Below, one piece after another: positions 26,864 to 35,322 of a stretch of DNA of 64,000 nucleotides (the first letter of the stretch is position 1; each line of letters opens with the position of its first letter). This DNA is from Kribbella soli (lineage in GTDB: Bacteria; Actinomycetota; Actinomycetes; Propionibacteriales; Kribbellaceae). Under the pieces are notes generated by a model. That model did not search any database. It was given only the letters and a program-made list of their open reading frames with translations, and was not told the origin of the DNA. The stretch lies in NCBI RefSeq assembly GCF_004331345.1, contig NZ_SJJZ01000004.1:186001-250000 (forward strand), read 5' to 3'. Made by a program: the position numbers and the translations under genes.

Positions 26864-26924
26864 GACAGTTCTCAGGTTTTCGCTGTAGGTTCCCTGCAGG
26901 TGTCTCGGTGAGGAGGGTTTCTGC

Positions 26925-27773
26925 ATGTCCAAGAAGACCCATCAGCAGCAGCTGGCGGCGCGGAAGGCGAAGCGGCAGGCTGAGCGGGAGGTCGAGCGGC
27001 GGCGACAGCGGCGGAATCTGGGGATCACCGTGACCGCGGTCGCGGCGGTGGTCGTGGTTCTCGTCGGGGTCTTCGTGGTGTTCGGGGTGGCTGGCGACGA
27101 CAAGCCGGCCGCGTCCGCCTCGGCCGCGCCGGAGAACAAGCCGGCCAGCATCCCGACCGCGATGGCACCGGCCCCGAAGCGCGCGACGCCGCTCGCGTCC
27201 GAGGTGAACTGCGCGTACAAGAAGTCCGCCGAGCCGGCCGCCAAGAAGGTGAACCTGCCGGCCGAGGGGAAGACCAAGGCATCGGGTACGTCGAAGGTCA
27301 GCCTGAACACGTCCATCGGCGACCTGCAGCTCACCCTCGACAGCGCGCTCGCGCCCTGCACGGTGAAGAGCTTCCTGAGCCTGGTCGGCCAGAAGTACTT
27401 CGACAACACCAAGTGTCACCGGCTGACGGTCGGTGAGGGCCTGCAGGTGCTGCAGTGCGGCGACCCGACCGGGAGCGGCTCCGGCGGGCCGGGCTACAGC
27501 TTCGCGGACGAGGTGTACCCGACGCTGAAGTACGGCCGCGGCGTCCTCGCGATGGCGAACTCCGGCGCGAACACGAACGGCAGCCAGTTCTTCATCGTGT
27601 ACGGCGACGCCTCCGGGCTGACCCCGCAGTACACGGCGTTCGGGATGATCGACGAGCCGAGCGTGAAGCTGATCGACAAGGTCGCGGAGGCCGGCGTCAC
27701 GCCGCAGAACGGCCCCCAGGACGGGACGCCGATCACGCCGGTGGACATCAAGTCGGCAACCGCCGCCGCCTGA
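26925..27773 (+). CDS. Membrane-anchored peptidyl-prolyl cis-trans isomerase (cyclophilin type)
   Basis: The 282-residue protein has a very basic N-terminus (residues 1-33), a membrane helix (NLGITVTAVAAVVVVLVGVF), an Ala/Pro linker and a cyclophilin domain at about 120-280. That domain includes FFIVYGDASGL and GRGVLAMANSGANTNGSQF. It folds exported or membrane proteins by proline isomerisation. The canonical RNA-binding loop is absent. An ATG start with GAGGAGGG upstream is clear. The gene ends at a perfect hairpin terminator. Confidence 0.92.
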   Translation: MSKKTHQQQLAARKAKRQAEREVERRRQRRNLGITVTAVAAVVVVLVGVFVVFGVAGDDKPAASASAAPENKPASIPTAMAPAPKRATPLASEVNCAYKKSAEPAAKKVNLPAEGKTKASGTSKVSLNTSIGDLQLTLDSALAPCTVKSFLSLVGQKYFDNTKCHRLTVGEGLQVLQCGDPTGSGSGGPGYSFADEVYPTLKYGRGVLAMANSGANTNGSQFFIVYGDASGLTPQYTAFGMIDEPSVKLIDKVAEAGVTPQNGPQDGTPITPVDIKSATAAA

Positions 27774-27834
27774 CCCACAACGTCCGAAGAAGTGTGGGTG
27801 CGAGCCCTCACTTCTTCGGACGTAACGGTGTGGG
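27774..27834. terminator. Bidirectional hairpin terminator
   Basis: ACGTCCGAAGAAGTG (27780-27794) pairs perfectly with 27809-27823 around a 14-nt loop. Outer CCCACA (27774-27779) and TGTGGG (27829-27834) extend it with a bulge. It lies between the convergent cyclophilin and GH76 genes. Confidence 0.85.
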
Positions 27835-27836
27835 GG

Positions 27837-29003
27837 TCAGGCGAGGAGGTGGTACTGCGAGCGCGGCCACGCCAGCAGTGCGTGGACCTGAGTGATGCCG
27901 GACTGCTGCAGGAGCTCGACCGATCCCTCGCGGAACTTGTAGAGGTTCGTCGCGGGGTCGCGCGTGGTGTTCCAGTTGTAGTCGGCGTACGACTGCATCG
28001 CCTTGCGGTAGCGGGGATCCGGCGCGACCGAGTCCAGGATCAACAGGTTCTTGAACCAGATCGAGTTGAACGCCGCACCGTTCTTCGCCAGGATCTCAGG
28101 CGTGTTGTAGAACGCCAGCGAGGCGCTGGCGACCGACTTCGCGTCGCGCAGGTACTGGACGTTACCCGTTGCCTTGAACAACAACACGCCGGCGCCGAGC
28201 ATCACGCCTTGGTTGTAGCTCCACTGCGTCTTCTCGATGTTGCCGGCCAGGTCGATGTGGTCCCAGTACAGACCGTTCGGCGCCAGCATGCAGTCCTGCG
28301 CCCACTGGTACATCCGCTGCGCCCAGGTCAGGTACGACTTGTCCCGCGTCAGCAGGTACAGGTGGGCGCCGAGTTCGGCGCCCGGGCCGTTCGACACCGT
28401 GTTCCGGTCCTGGCTCCACGGCGCCTGGGTCCAGTACACGCCACCGGCGCACGGGTGCGACGGGTCCGTGTCCCAGCCGTGGACGACGAGCGTGAAGATC
28501 TCCTTGGCACGAGCGAGTGCAGCACGGTCACCAGTCCGCTTGAACCGCTGGATCAGGTTCAGCCCGATCCACTCGTTGTCGTCGTAGAACTTGTCGCCGC
28601 CCTGACCGTTCGGCGGCCGGACGTACGAGTCGTACCCGGTGGGCGTCGTCCCGGCGTTCCAGTAGAACTCGTACGCCGCAAGCCGTCGATCGGCCTCCGC
28701 CGAGCCCTTCCGGCCCGCACCCGGTACGCCGGCCAGGTCCTCCGCCGCGATCGCCGCCTGCGAGTACGGCCAGACGTACGAGTACGGGTTGCTCTGCGTG
28801 TTCGGGTACTCCTCCAGCAGCAGCCCCTTGCCGGCGTCGAAGTACTTGTTGATCGCGTCGTACGACGCACGCGCCCGAGCGGCAGCGGTCGGGTCGGTCC
28901 CGGCCTCACCGGCACTGGCCGTGGTCATGTTCAGCGAGCCGAGGACCGCGACCGCGAGCACTCCGGCGGCCAGACGAGTTGATATACCAATCTTTCTGCG
29001 CAT
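27837..29003 (-). CDS. Secreted glycoside hydrolase family 76 (endo-alpha-1,6-mannanase type)
   Basis: The 388-residue protein has a signal peptide (about 1-31) and a GH76 alpha/alpha barrel. The paired catalytic aspartates lie in FYDDNEW (residues 141-142). Other family motifs are SYVWPYSQAAIAAEDL, GGVYWTQ and WSYNQGVMLGAGVLLF. GH76 enzymes cut alpha-1,6-mannan of fungal walls or of actinobacterial lipomannan. A clear promoter (TTGACG-N18-TAAAAC) and AGGAGGAG Shine-Dalgarno lie upstream, flanked by two matching 12-bp operator-like sites, so expression is probably repressed by a dedicated regulator. It follows two cell-wall genes on the same strand but has its own promoter. Confidence 0.92.
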   Translation of the reverse strand: MRRKIGISTRLAAGVLAVAVLGSLNMTTASAGEAGTDPTAAARARASYDAINKYFDAGKGLLLEEYPNTQSNPYSYVWPYSQAAIAAEDLAGVPGAGRKGSAEADRRLAAYEFYWNAGTTPTGYDSYVRPPNGQGGDKFYDDNEWIGLNLIQRFKRTGDRAALARAKEIFTLVVHGWDTDPSHPCAGGVYWTQAPWSQDRNTVSNGPGAELGAHLYLLTRDKSYLTWAQRMYQWAQDCMLAPNGLYWDHIDLAGNIEKTQWSYNQGVMLGAGVLLFKATGNVQYLRDAKSVASASLAFYNTPEILAKNGAAFNSIWFKNLLILDSVAPDPRYRKAMQSYADYNWNTTRDPATNLYKFREGSVELLQQSGITQVHALLAWPRSQYHLLA

Positions 29004-29118
29004 CGACCTGCTCCTCCTGGGCGGTGGTTGACAGCGATGTCACGTTTTAATCGGCACAAGGACGCCCCGTCAATGCCTCAGCCAGGAGGCACTCGGAGAG
29101 GAACAGTTGGTATATCAA
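28980..29118 (-). promoter_or_regulatory. GH76 promoter flanked by a pair of 12-bp operator-like sites
   Basis: TTGATATACCAA at 28980-28991 and TTGGTATATCAA at 29107-29118 are exact reverse complements, and each is itself a near-palindrome (TTGRTATAYCAA). Between them on the minus strand lie -35 TTGACG (29073-29068) and -10 TAAAAC (29049-29044). The inverted repeat TGACA-GCGA-TGTCA (29029-29042) overlaps the expected transcription start. One site is inside codons 5-8 of the GH76 gene and the other overlaps the SpoIID stop. The pattern suggests a looping or road-block repressor, possibly GntR-like. Confidence 0.6.
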
Positions 29119-30299
29119 GGAGTTCGGGCCGGGAAACTGATCCATGCGGACCGCAGGTGGAGCCGGATCCGCACCTGGTCGGCCGTCAGCACCCGCTTCC
29201 CGCGCGACCCGGCCGCCTCGACGGTGAGCGCCCGGCCGCCACCCGGGCCGACGCCGGTCCGCTTCAGGACCCGGACGTAGCGGATCGACCCGACGTCGAA
29301 GACCGCCTGCATCTGCGCGGCCGTCCGGGTCACCGTCCACGACACGTTCGGGTTCCCGTTCTTCGGGTACGCGTCCCAGCCGTCCGCCTTCGTGATCTGG
29401 TACGGCGCGTCACCCGCCGCCGTCGCCCCGCCGTTCGACGAGGAGAACTCCGCGATGATCGGATTTCCCTTGTACAGCCGGACCTGTCCCGCGGTCGCCG
29501 CGATCGCGTTGTTCGTCGACGTTTCCTCCGAGTCGTACCCGCCGTACACCTGGCAGGACGTGGTGTCGCACAAGTCGTAGGCTTTCCGCGCCGCGCGCGC
29601 CCGGTGGAACACCGAATAGGTGCGGGCGGCAACGGCCTGCGCCTGCAACGCGGCCGGCCGCCAGCTCGACACCGACTCCCGAGGTACGACACCACGCAGG
29701 TAGTACTCGAGCGGCAGCACGTTCACCGTGTCCAGATGCGTCCCGGACACGTCGATCGCCCGCAGCGCGCCGCGATACCGGCGTACGGCGCCACTCGGCA
29801 GGACCAGCCCGATCACGGCCGCGCCCTCGAACTGCGCCATCCCCGTGAACGTCTTGTAGAGCGTCCACTTCCGGGCTTTCGCGTCGTACGAGCTGATCTT
29901 CGTGCCGTGTTCGCCGTTCGGGTCGATCGACCACTGGTTCCGGGTCGATGCCCTGGGCAACGGGTAGACCTTGCCGGTGGCCATCGAGCGGACCGCGAGC
30001 CCGCTCACCGCGCCGACCCGCACGCCGTCGGTGGTGTCGGCGCTGACCCGGACCCGAATGCTTCCGGTCGCCTTCCCGGTCGTCGTCCCCGGGTAGTAGA
30101 AGTCGAGGATCTGCTTCGCCGGCTTCCCGGCCAGCGCCGCACCCTGCGCGCCGTACTGCGACAGTCCGCGGCCGTGCCCGAATCCGCGGCCGTTGATCGT
30201 CGTGTCCGGCGCCGCGGCCGGTACGACGTCGCGCGCCTGGGCGGTCGCGCTGATCACCGTGGACGACAGAACTACGGCCGCGATGGCACGTCTTCTCAT
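29115..30299 (-). CDS. SpoIID/LytB domain secreted protein
   Basis: The 394-residue protein has a short signal peptide (about 1-22) and starts its mature part with GRGFGHGRGLSQYGAQG. It contains the SpoIID core NVLPLEYYLRGVVPRES, then ALQAQAVAARTYSVF and FSSSNGGATA. SpoIID proteins are peptidoglycan lytic transglycosylases; the catalytic Glu is the one in VVPRES. The ATG overlaps the amidase stop (ATGA), so the two wall enzymes are coupled, matching the amidase-then-SpoIID logic in which glycans are trimmed of peptides first. Actinobacterial homologs are not tied to sporulation. Confidence 0.9.
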   Translation of the reverse strand: MRRRAIAAVVLSSTVISATAQARDVVPAAAPDTTINGRGFGHGRGLSQYGAQGAALAGKPAKQILDFYYPGTTTGKATGSIRVRVSADTTDGVRVGAVSGLAVRSMATGKVYPLPRASTRNQWSIDPNGEHGTKISSYDAKARKWTLYKTFTGMAQFEGAAVIGLVLPSGAVRRYRGALRAIDVSGTHLDTVNVLPLEYYLRGVVPRESVSSWRPAALQAQAVAARTYSVFHRARAARKAYDLCDTTSCQVYGGYDSEETSTNNAIAATAGQVRLYKGNPIIAEFSSSNGGATAAGDAPYQITKADGWDAYPKNGNPNVSWTVTRTAAQMQAVFDVGSIRYVRVLKRTGVGPGGGRALTVEAAGSRGKRVLTADQVRIRLHLRSAWISFPARTP

Positions 30300-31672
30300 G
30301 ATGATCTCCCGTAGACAAGGTGGACCTGACGGTCACGCCGGTCCCAGACGAGCCAGCCGCGCTGGAACTTCTGCCGCGATCCGCCTGCGACCTGATAGGC
30401 GTCCGTGATCGGCAGCCCGAGCCGCGCGCTGCCTGCCCCGAGCCGCCGGTACCGGGTCCGGAAAGCGCCGGACGTGGAATGCGGGCCGGTGGCAACGGAG
30501 TAGAAGACGTCGCGGGTGCCGAAGTACGTCGCCCAGCCGGTCCGGGTCCGGTGCTCGCCCCAGAACGGCTGGCCGAGGTTCCGGAAACCGAGTTTCCGTG
30601 CGTACGCGTAGATCGGGGTCGAGAAACTGCCGCTCATCAAGGTGTTCACACGCTGCTTCAGCCAGCCGAGCTTGTTGTACAGCTGGGTTCCCGGGCACGC
30701 GGTCGCCTTGGTGTCGCGGTGTCCGGAAACCGTGTGCAGGCGGCTTCCGTCGAGCACGATCGTTGCCAGTGGCGACCGGTAGTTGGCGTCCAGTTTCCAC
30801 GCGATCACGCGCGCCGTGGACTCCAGCATCGCCGGCGGTGGCGCGGTCTTCTCGAAGTTTCCGATCACCGCGACGCCGAACGAGTTCGCGTTGAACGACG
30901 ACGTGTGCGCGCCGAGCACCGGCAGCTGTGCACCGCCGTACCGCCCCTCGAAGACGCGGCCGAAGCGGTCGACGAGGAAGTTGTACCCGAGGTCGCACCA
31001 GCCGCGGCTCTTCACGTGGTACGCGTACATCGCCCGCACCATCGCCGGGACCTGCGTGCGGGTGTAGTCGTTCCGATCGGCGGTGTGGTGGACGAACGCC
31101 GCCAGCACGGTGGTCGTGTACTTCGGCCGCACACACGAGGCACCGTTGTACGCACGCAGTCGCTCGTCGGCGCCCCAGCGTTTCCGGCTCACCATCAACG
31201 GCATCGGGTACGGCGCCCTGCTGGCCGCCACTTCGACGCCACCCGGGTCCTCGGAGTCGGAGCTGAGCACGCCGGGCTGGATCAGAACCACCTTGGCGTC
31301 GGAGACCGCGCCGGCAGCAGTCACCGCACTCGCCTGCACACCCGTGGCATTACCGACCCACAACGGCTCGGTGCCGGCCCGCTCAATTCCTTCGGGATCC
31401 GATGGATCGGGACCGTGATCGTCCTCGATGTGCATCGGCTGCCAATCGGTCCATTGCCCGTCGCGTTGGACGCGAACCTTCGCCGTCACTCCCCCGACGC
31501 CTTCGGGCCAGGTGATACCGACCATTCCGAACGGTGTGGTTTCGGCTTGGACGGACGGCCCGTTGAGCGGGATCTCCTGGTACGACGGATCAGGAGCGGG
31601 ATTGTCGTGCGGTAGCGGGACCAGAGCAGCCGCCGTCAGCACGAGCGGCAGCAGTCGCGCGGTCTTGCCCAT
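30296..31672 (-). CDS. Secreted N-acetylmuramoyl-L-alanine amidase (PGRP/Ami_2) with C-terminal LGFP-like region
   Basis: The 458-residue protein has a signal peptide and an N-terminal domain of unknown role (30-150). A PGRP/amidase_2 domain follows at about 160-340, with zinc-site residues in AAFVHHTADRNDY and VSGHRDTKATACPG. The C-terminus resembles LGFP wall-anchoring repeats (LGFRNLGQPFWGEH, LGAGSARLGLPITDAYQ). It cleaves the stem peptide from muramic acid in the wall. The ATG at 31672 has GGAAGG upstream. It is the first gene of the pair with SpoIID. Conserved start AFVHHT and the Cys of TACPG are present, so it should be active. Confidence 0.92.
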   Translation of the reverse strand: MGKTARLLPLVLTAAALVPLPHDNPAPDPSYQEIPLNGPSVQAETTPFGMVGITWPEGVGGVTAKVRVQRDGQWTDWQPMHIEDDHGPDPSDPEGIERAGTEPLWVGNATGVQASAVTAAGAVSDAKVVLIQPGVLSSDSEDPGGVEVAASRAPYPMPLMVSRKRWGADERLRAYNGASCVRPKYTTTVLAAFVHHTADRNDYTRTQVPAMVRAMYAYHVKSRGWCDLGYNFLVDRFGRVFEGRYGGAQLPVLGAHTSSFNANSFGVAVIGNFEKTAPPPAMLESTARVIAWKLDANYRSPLATIVLDGSRLHTVSGHRDTKATACPGTQLYNKLGWLKQRVNTLMSGSFSTPIYAYARKLGFRNLGQPFWGEHRTRTGWATYFGTRDVFYSVATGPHSTSGAFRTRYRRLGAGSARLGLPITDAYQVAGGSRQKFQRGWLVWDRRDRQVHLVYGRSS

Positions 31673-31833
31673 GAACAGCCTTCCGGCGCGGGGACGGACA
31701 GTCGCTGGGCGGCGCGCTCCTCGATTATGCGCCGACGGTGACCGCTTTCCGGGGATTACGTCACCCTGCGTGGCGTCGCCGATCTTGAGGGATTGGATAG
31801 GCTCTCCCTAAAGCCCCCGAGAGAGGCCCGACA

Positions 31834-32682
31834 ATGGAATTCATCCTGATCATCGCCGTGGCGGTGATCGCGGTCCTGGCGTACCGCTCGTACCGTCGGA
31901 CCCAGCTGCAGACCAAGCAGCAGCACGAGATCACCGCCGCCGAGCTCGAGTCGGTGAAGCGGACCGCTGACGAGGACATCACCCGGTTCGGCGAGGAGCT
32001 GCAGGACCTCGACCTGGACATGGTCGGCAAGGACCTCGGCGACGGTGCGCGGCAGGACTACCAGCGCGCGCTGGACTCCTACGAGTCCGCGAAGCAGGCG
32101 GTCGGTCAGGTCACGCAGGCCGACCAGATCAAGCACGTGATCGAGATCCTCGAGGACGGCCGGTACGCCGCTACCTGTGTACGCGCCCGGGTGAACGGCG
32201 AGCCGTTGCCGCAGCGCCGCCCGTCCTGCTTCTTCAACCCGCAGCACGGTCCGTCCGTGGAGGACGTGATGTGGGCGCCGCCGGGTGGCGCGCAGCGTGA
32301 GGTGCCGGCCTGTGCGGCCGACGCCGAGCGGGTCCGCGCCGGCGCCGAGCCGGACGTCCGCAAGGTCATGGTCGGCCCGCAGCGGGTGCCGTACTGGGAG
32401 GCCGGCCCGGCCTACTCGCCGTACGCGCAGGGCATGTTCGGCGCGCTCGGCGGTGTGATGACCGGCATGTTCCTCGGCACGATGCTCGGCGGCATGTTCG
32501 CCGGCGGCGGGTACGGCGACTTCGCAGGCGGCTACGACGGCGGCGGCGATGGCGGAGGTGACGGCGGTGACGGCGGCGGTGACGGCGGCGGCGACTTCAA
32601 CCCGTTCGACGGCGGCGGCGACGGCGGTGGCGATGGCGGCGGCTTCGACTTCGGCGGCGGAGACTTCGGCGGCGACTTCTGA
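31834..32682 (+). CDS. Membrane-anchored protein with Gly/Asp-rich tail, function unknown
   Basis: The 282-residue protein has one N-terminal membrane helix (FILIIAVAVIAVLAY) and a helical, probably coiled-coil region (about 25-105). A central Cys-containing segment follows (ATCVRARVNGEP, RPSCFFNPQHG, PACAADAERV), then a hydrophobic Gly/Met stretch and a tail (about 232-282) made of GGGDGG repeats. The three cysteines and HGPSVEDVMW segment recur in actinobacterial homologs as I recall, but no role is known. The repeat tail is codon-biased and slippage-prone. A perfect hairpin terminator follows. Confidence 0.75.
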   Translation: MEFILIIAVAVIAVLAYRSYRRTQLQTKQQHEITAAELESVKRTADEDITRFGEELQDLDLDMVGKDLGDGARQDYQRALDSYESAKQAVGQVTQADQIKHVIEILEDGRYAATCVRARVNGEPLPQRRPSCFFNPQHGPSVEDVMWAPPGGAQREVPACAADAERVRAGAEPDVRKVMVGPQRVPYWEAGPAYSPYAQGMFGALGGVMTGMFLGTMLGGMFAGGGYGDFAGGYDGGGDGGGDGGDGGGDGGGDFNPFDGGGDGGGDGGGFDFGGGDFGGDF

Positions 32683-32689
32683 GAACGCG

Positions 32690-32727
32690 ACAGGGCCCCG
32701 GTGACCAACTGGTCGCCGGGGCCCTGT
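32690..32727. terminator. Bidirectional hairpin terminator
   Basis: ACAGGGCCCCGG (32690-32701) pairs with CCGGGGCCCTGT (32716-32727), and the inner GACCA pairs with TGGTC around AC. Apart from one T-G pair this is an 18-bp stem with almost no loop. It lies between convergent genes. Confidence 0.85.
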
Positions 32728-32734
32728 GCTGTGC

Positions 32735-33631
32735 TCACTCGCCGAACAGCGGGGCGTTCCCCTCGGCGGTGTTCAGGAAGTAGATCGGGTCCTTGAAGTC
32801 ACCGGGCACCTTGCCCAGGCCCTTGATCACGGTCGAGGCACCGTTGGCGTGGCCAACGGCGTACAGGTACGCCGAACCGGTGTCCTTGTCGATCCCGGCG
32901 AGCAGCGTGCTCTGCGTGCCGCACTTCTCCGCGACCAGGTACTCGAAGCTCTGCCAGGTCGAGGTGCGAACCTTCTTGACGACCGGCGCGCCGGTGACCG
33001 GGATGTGGATCGTGTAGAGCGCGCCACCGTTCGTCGTGGCCAGGAACGTGTCGTACGTCGCGGTCTCGCTGATCAGCGCCATCGTCTTCACCGACGAGTA
33101 GCCCGGCCAACGCGTCACGATTCTGCCCCCCGAGGTGTACCGGTAGAGCACCCCGTCGCCGCGCAGCCGGTAGTCCGCACTCCGGCTGGTCTTGCCCCAG
33201 TAGTACGACGTCTCGATCGCCTTGTAGCCGATGTACCCGACGCCGCGGGACTTCAGCGAGGTGAACGGCTTGCCCGTGGAATCCACGCCGTACGAGCCGC
33301 CGTACAGGGTCCCGCTGACGATCACGTTGCCGTACACCGTGTAGTCCGCCCCGACGCCGAGCGAGTCGGTCCAGGTCGACGCGAGCTTCGCGAGTCCCGG
33401 GGAGAACATGTGCGGGCCGGTCGACCGCTTGACGGTGGCCGGCGACGTCGCGGTGACCGAGGCGTTGGCCATGTCACCGCCGGCCGTGATCGAGCCGAGG
33501 TTGATCGAGCAGGCGGCGGCCGCGGCCGCGGTCGCAGTGCCGGCTGCGGTCGCGGTGCCGGCCGGCAATGCGGCCAGCCCGCCGAGCAGCAGAGCGGAGG
33601 CCGCCGCTGCGGTGGCCCGGTTCAGTTTCAT
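32735..33631 (-). CDS. Secreted protein, paralog A of a local family
   Basis: The 298-residue protein has a signal peptide and Ala-rich mature start, then INLGSITAGGDMANASVTAT. The body ends DYRLRGDGVLYRY, VKTMALISETATYDTFLAT, GTQSTLLAGIDKDTGSAYLY and GLGKVPGDFKDP. It aligns along its length with the product of 34030-34938 and with the tail of 33653-33886. The repeating pattern (GGALYTIHIP, YLYAVGHANG) suggests beta-propeller-like blades, possibly tachylectin-like; this is inference. No catalytic motif is visible. The ATG start has AGGAG-type spacing (CTGAAAGGC) upstream. Confidence 0.75.
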   Translation of the reverse strand: MKLNRATAAAASALLLGGLAALPAGTATAAGTATAAAAAACSINLGSITAGGDMANASVTATSPATVKRSTGPHMFSPGLAKLASTWTDSLGVGADYTVYGNVIVSGTLYGGSYGVDSTGKPFTSLKSRGVGYIGYKAIETSYYWGKTSRSADYRLRGDGVLYRYTSGGRIVTRWPGYSSVKTMALISETATYDTFLATTNGGALYTIHIPVTGAPVVKKVRTSTWQSFEYLVAEKCGTQSTLLAGIDKDTGSAYLYAVGHANGASTVIKGLGKVPGDFKDPIYFLNTAEGNAPLFGE

Positions 33632-33652
33632 CGAAATGCCTTTCAGGAGTTG

Positions 33653-33886
33653 TTATTCGCCGTTGCGCGGCGATGCGTCGTCGAGACGCCACAGTGAGAC
33701 GAGGGGGTCCTTGAAGGTGCCGGGGACCTTGCCCAGGCCCTGGATCACGGTCGAGGTGCCGTTCGCGTGCCCGACGGCGTACAGGAGCCGGCCAGCGGCC
33801 GCGGTACCGGGGGCGATGGTGGCCAGTGTGCCCAGCAGTACGACGGCCATTGCGGCGGTGGAGGCTCGTCTCAGGTAGCTCTTCAC
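33653..33886 (-). pseudogene. Internally deleted paralog B: signal peptide joined to family C-terminus
   Basis: The 77-codon open frame starts at a GTG (33886) and encodes a signal peptide (TAAMAVVLLGTLATIAPGTA). It is then directly joined to LLYAVGHANGTSTVIQGLGK and VPGTFKDP, the last about 45 residues of the family. About 200 residues of the mature protein are missing compared with the flanking paralogs. The frame is intact, so it could still make a small secreted peptide. I call it a deletion remnant with low certainty about expression. It lies in tandem with paralog A and diverges from paralog C. Confidence 0.65.
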
Positions 33887-34029
33887 ACCTCAGACGATGC
33901 AGCCTCCGCCGCCGAAGTTGCGTTATCCAGCGACTTTGATGGGGACGGACTGCGCCTTGTCCCGCAACTTTTCCGTCGGCGGCCGTATCGAGTTGATCGA
34001 GAAACCTTCTCCGAAAGGACCTGCCCGAT

Positions 34030-34938
34030 ATGAGTCTCCTCCGCACGTCCGCGGTCGCCGCCTCCGGCGTACTGCTCGGTGCGCTCGTCGCCGGCCCGGC
34101 GAGTACGGCGGTCGCCGCCCCCACCGCGACGTCCGCGGCCACCGCCGCCTGCACAATGACCGTCGGTTCCGTGACCAGCGGCGGCGACATCGGCTACTCG
34201 AACATCACCGCCTCGGCGCCGGTCACCGCCCAGCAGGGCACCGGCGTCCACATGTTCACCCCGGGCATCACGAAGATGAGCACGACCTGGAGCCTCGGCC
34301 CGAAGTCGAGCTCGGGCCAGCTGACCTCCGGTGAGGTCATGCTCAACACCTCGCTCTACAACGCGTGGTACGGCACGGACGGCAACGGGAAGCCGGTGAC
34401 CGGGTTCAGCAACTCCGGCAAGAACTACGGCGGCTACAACTACATGGAACGCACGTCGTACTGGCCGTCCAACCTGCTCGTCTCGACGTACCGGCTGCGC
34501 AACGACGGCGTGCTGTACCGCTTCGACCGCCAGTGGACCGACTTCCCCTACGACATCGTCACCCGCTTCAACGGGTTCGCGGCCGTGAAGACGATGGCGC
34601 TGATCGGCGAGACGAAGACCTACGACACGTTCCTGGCCAACACCCGCGGCGGTGCCCTCTACACGATCCGCATCCCCCGCGCGGCCGGCAAGCTGCCGAT
34701 CGTCACCAAGATCCGCACCTCCACCTGGCAGACCTTCGAGAGCCTGGTCGCCGAACGCTGCGGCACCCAGAGCACGCTGCTGACCGCGATCGACAAGGAC
34801 ACCGGCAACGCCTACCTGTACGCCGTGAGCCACGGCGCGGGCGTCATCAAGGGCCTCGGCAAGGTCCCTGGGACCTACAAGGACCCGGCGTACTACCTGC
34901 GCACCACGGACGCGACCGCGCCGCTGTACGGCGCGTGA
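34030..34938 (+). CDS. Secreted protein, paralog C of the local family
   Basis: The 302-residue protein has a signal peptide (about 1-29) and MTVGSVTSGGDIGYSNITAS at the mature start, like paralog A. Shared blocks are YRLRNDGVLYRF, VKTMALIGETKTYDTFLANT, RGGALYTIRIP, STWQTFESLVAERCGTQSTL and GLGKVPGTYKDP. Function unknown; a propeller or lectin-like fold is possible. The ATG at 34030 has AAAGGA upstream. A hairpin 19 bp after the stop separates it from hypA, so it is probably not part of the hydrogenase locus. Confidence 0.75.
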   Translation: MSLLRTSAVAASGVLLGALVAGPASTAVAAPTATSAATAACTMTVGSVTSGGDIGYSNITASAPVTAQQGTGVHMFTPGITKMSTTWSLGPKSSSGQLTSGEVMLNTSLYNAWYGTDGNGKPVTGFSNSGKNYGGYNYMERTSYWPSNLLVSTYRLRNDGVLYRFDRQWTDFPYDIVTRFNGFAAVKTMALIGETKTYDTFLANTRGGALYTIRIPRAAGKLPIVTKIRTSTWQTFESLVAERCGTQSTLLTAIDKDTGNAYLYAVSHGAGVIKGLGKVPGTYKDPAYYLRTTDATAPLYGA

Positions 34939-34956
34939 GCCGCTGACCCGAACGGT

Positions 34957-34978
34957 TGCCGGGCCGGATGGCCCGGCA
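34957..34978 (+). terminator. Hairpin terminator before hypA
   Basis: TGCCGGGCC-GGAT-GGCCCGGCA is a perfect 9-bp stem. It follows the paralog C stop and ends where the TACCGT hexamer of hypA begins, so it most likely ends the upstream transcript. Confidence 0.65.
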
Positions 34979-34991
34979 TACCGTCGGGAGC

Positions 34992-35321
34992 GTGCACGAG
35001 CTCGCCATCACGGAGAGCATTGTCGATGCGATCGTCGAGAAGATCGGCGACGGACCGGTGGCCGCCGTCCGGCTGGAGATCGGCCGACTGTCCGGGGTGG
35101 TGACCGATTCGATCCGGTTCTGCTTCGGGATCGTGGCCGTCGGGACCGGGCTGGACGGCGCCCGGCTGGACATCGACGAGCCGCCCGGGCGGGCGTACTG
35201 TCGGGACTGCCGACGGGAGTTCGCGCTCGACGACCCGATCATGCTGTGCGACTGCGGCAGTGCCGATCTCGACATTCTGGCCGGTCAGGAACTGCGGATC
35301 GTCTCGGTGGAGGTGCGTTGA
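34992..35321 (+). CDS. hypA: Hydrogenase nickel incorporation protein HypA
   Basis: The 109-residue protein starts at GTG 34992, giving the invariant Met-His-Glu N-terminus whose His binds nickel. A zinc site is formed by CRDC and CDC (about 72-90). HypA hands nickel to the hydrogenase large subunit with HypB. The GTG follows TACCGT by 7 nt, so it is probably leaderless. An upstream ATG at 34956 would bury the nickel His and is rejected. The stop is 1 bp from the hypB ATG. CxxC...CxC spacing differs slightly from the usual CxxC...CxxC. Confidence 0.92.
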   Translation: MHELAITESIVDAIVEKIGDGPVAAVRLEIGRLSGVVTDSIRFCFGIVAVGTGLDGARLDIDEPPGRAYCRDCRREFALDDPIMLCDCGSADLDILAGQELRIVSVEVR

Positions 35322-35322
35322 C

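Noticed and set aside
34956..34991. An upstream ATG start for hypA
   Set aside because: It would precede the conserved Met-His-Glu nickel site and overlap the terminator hairpin.
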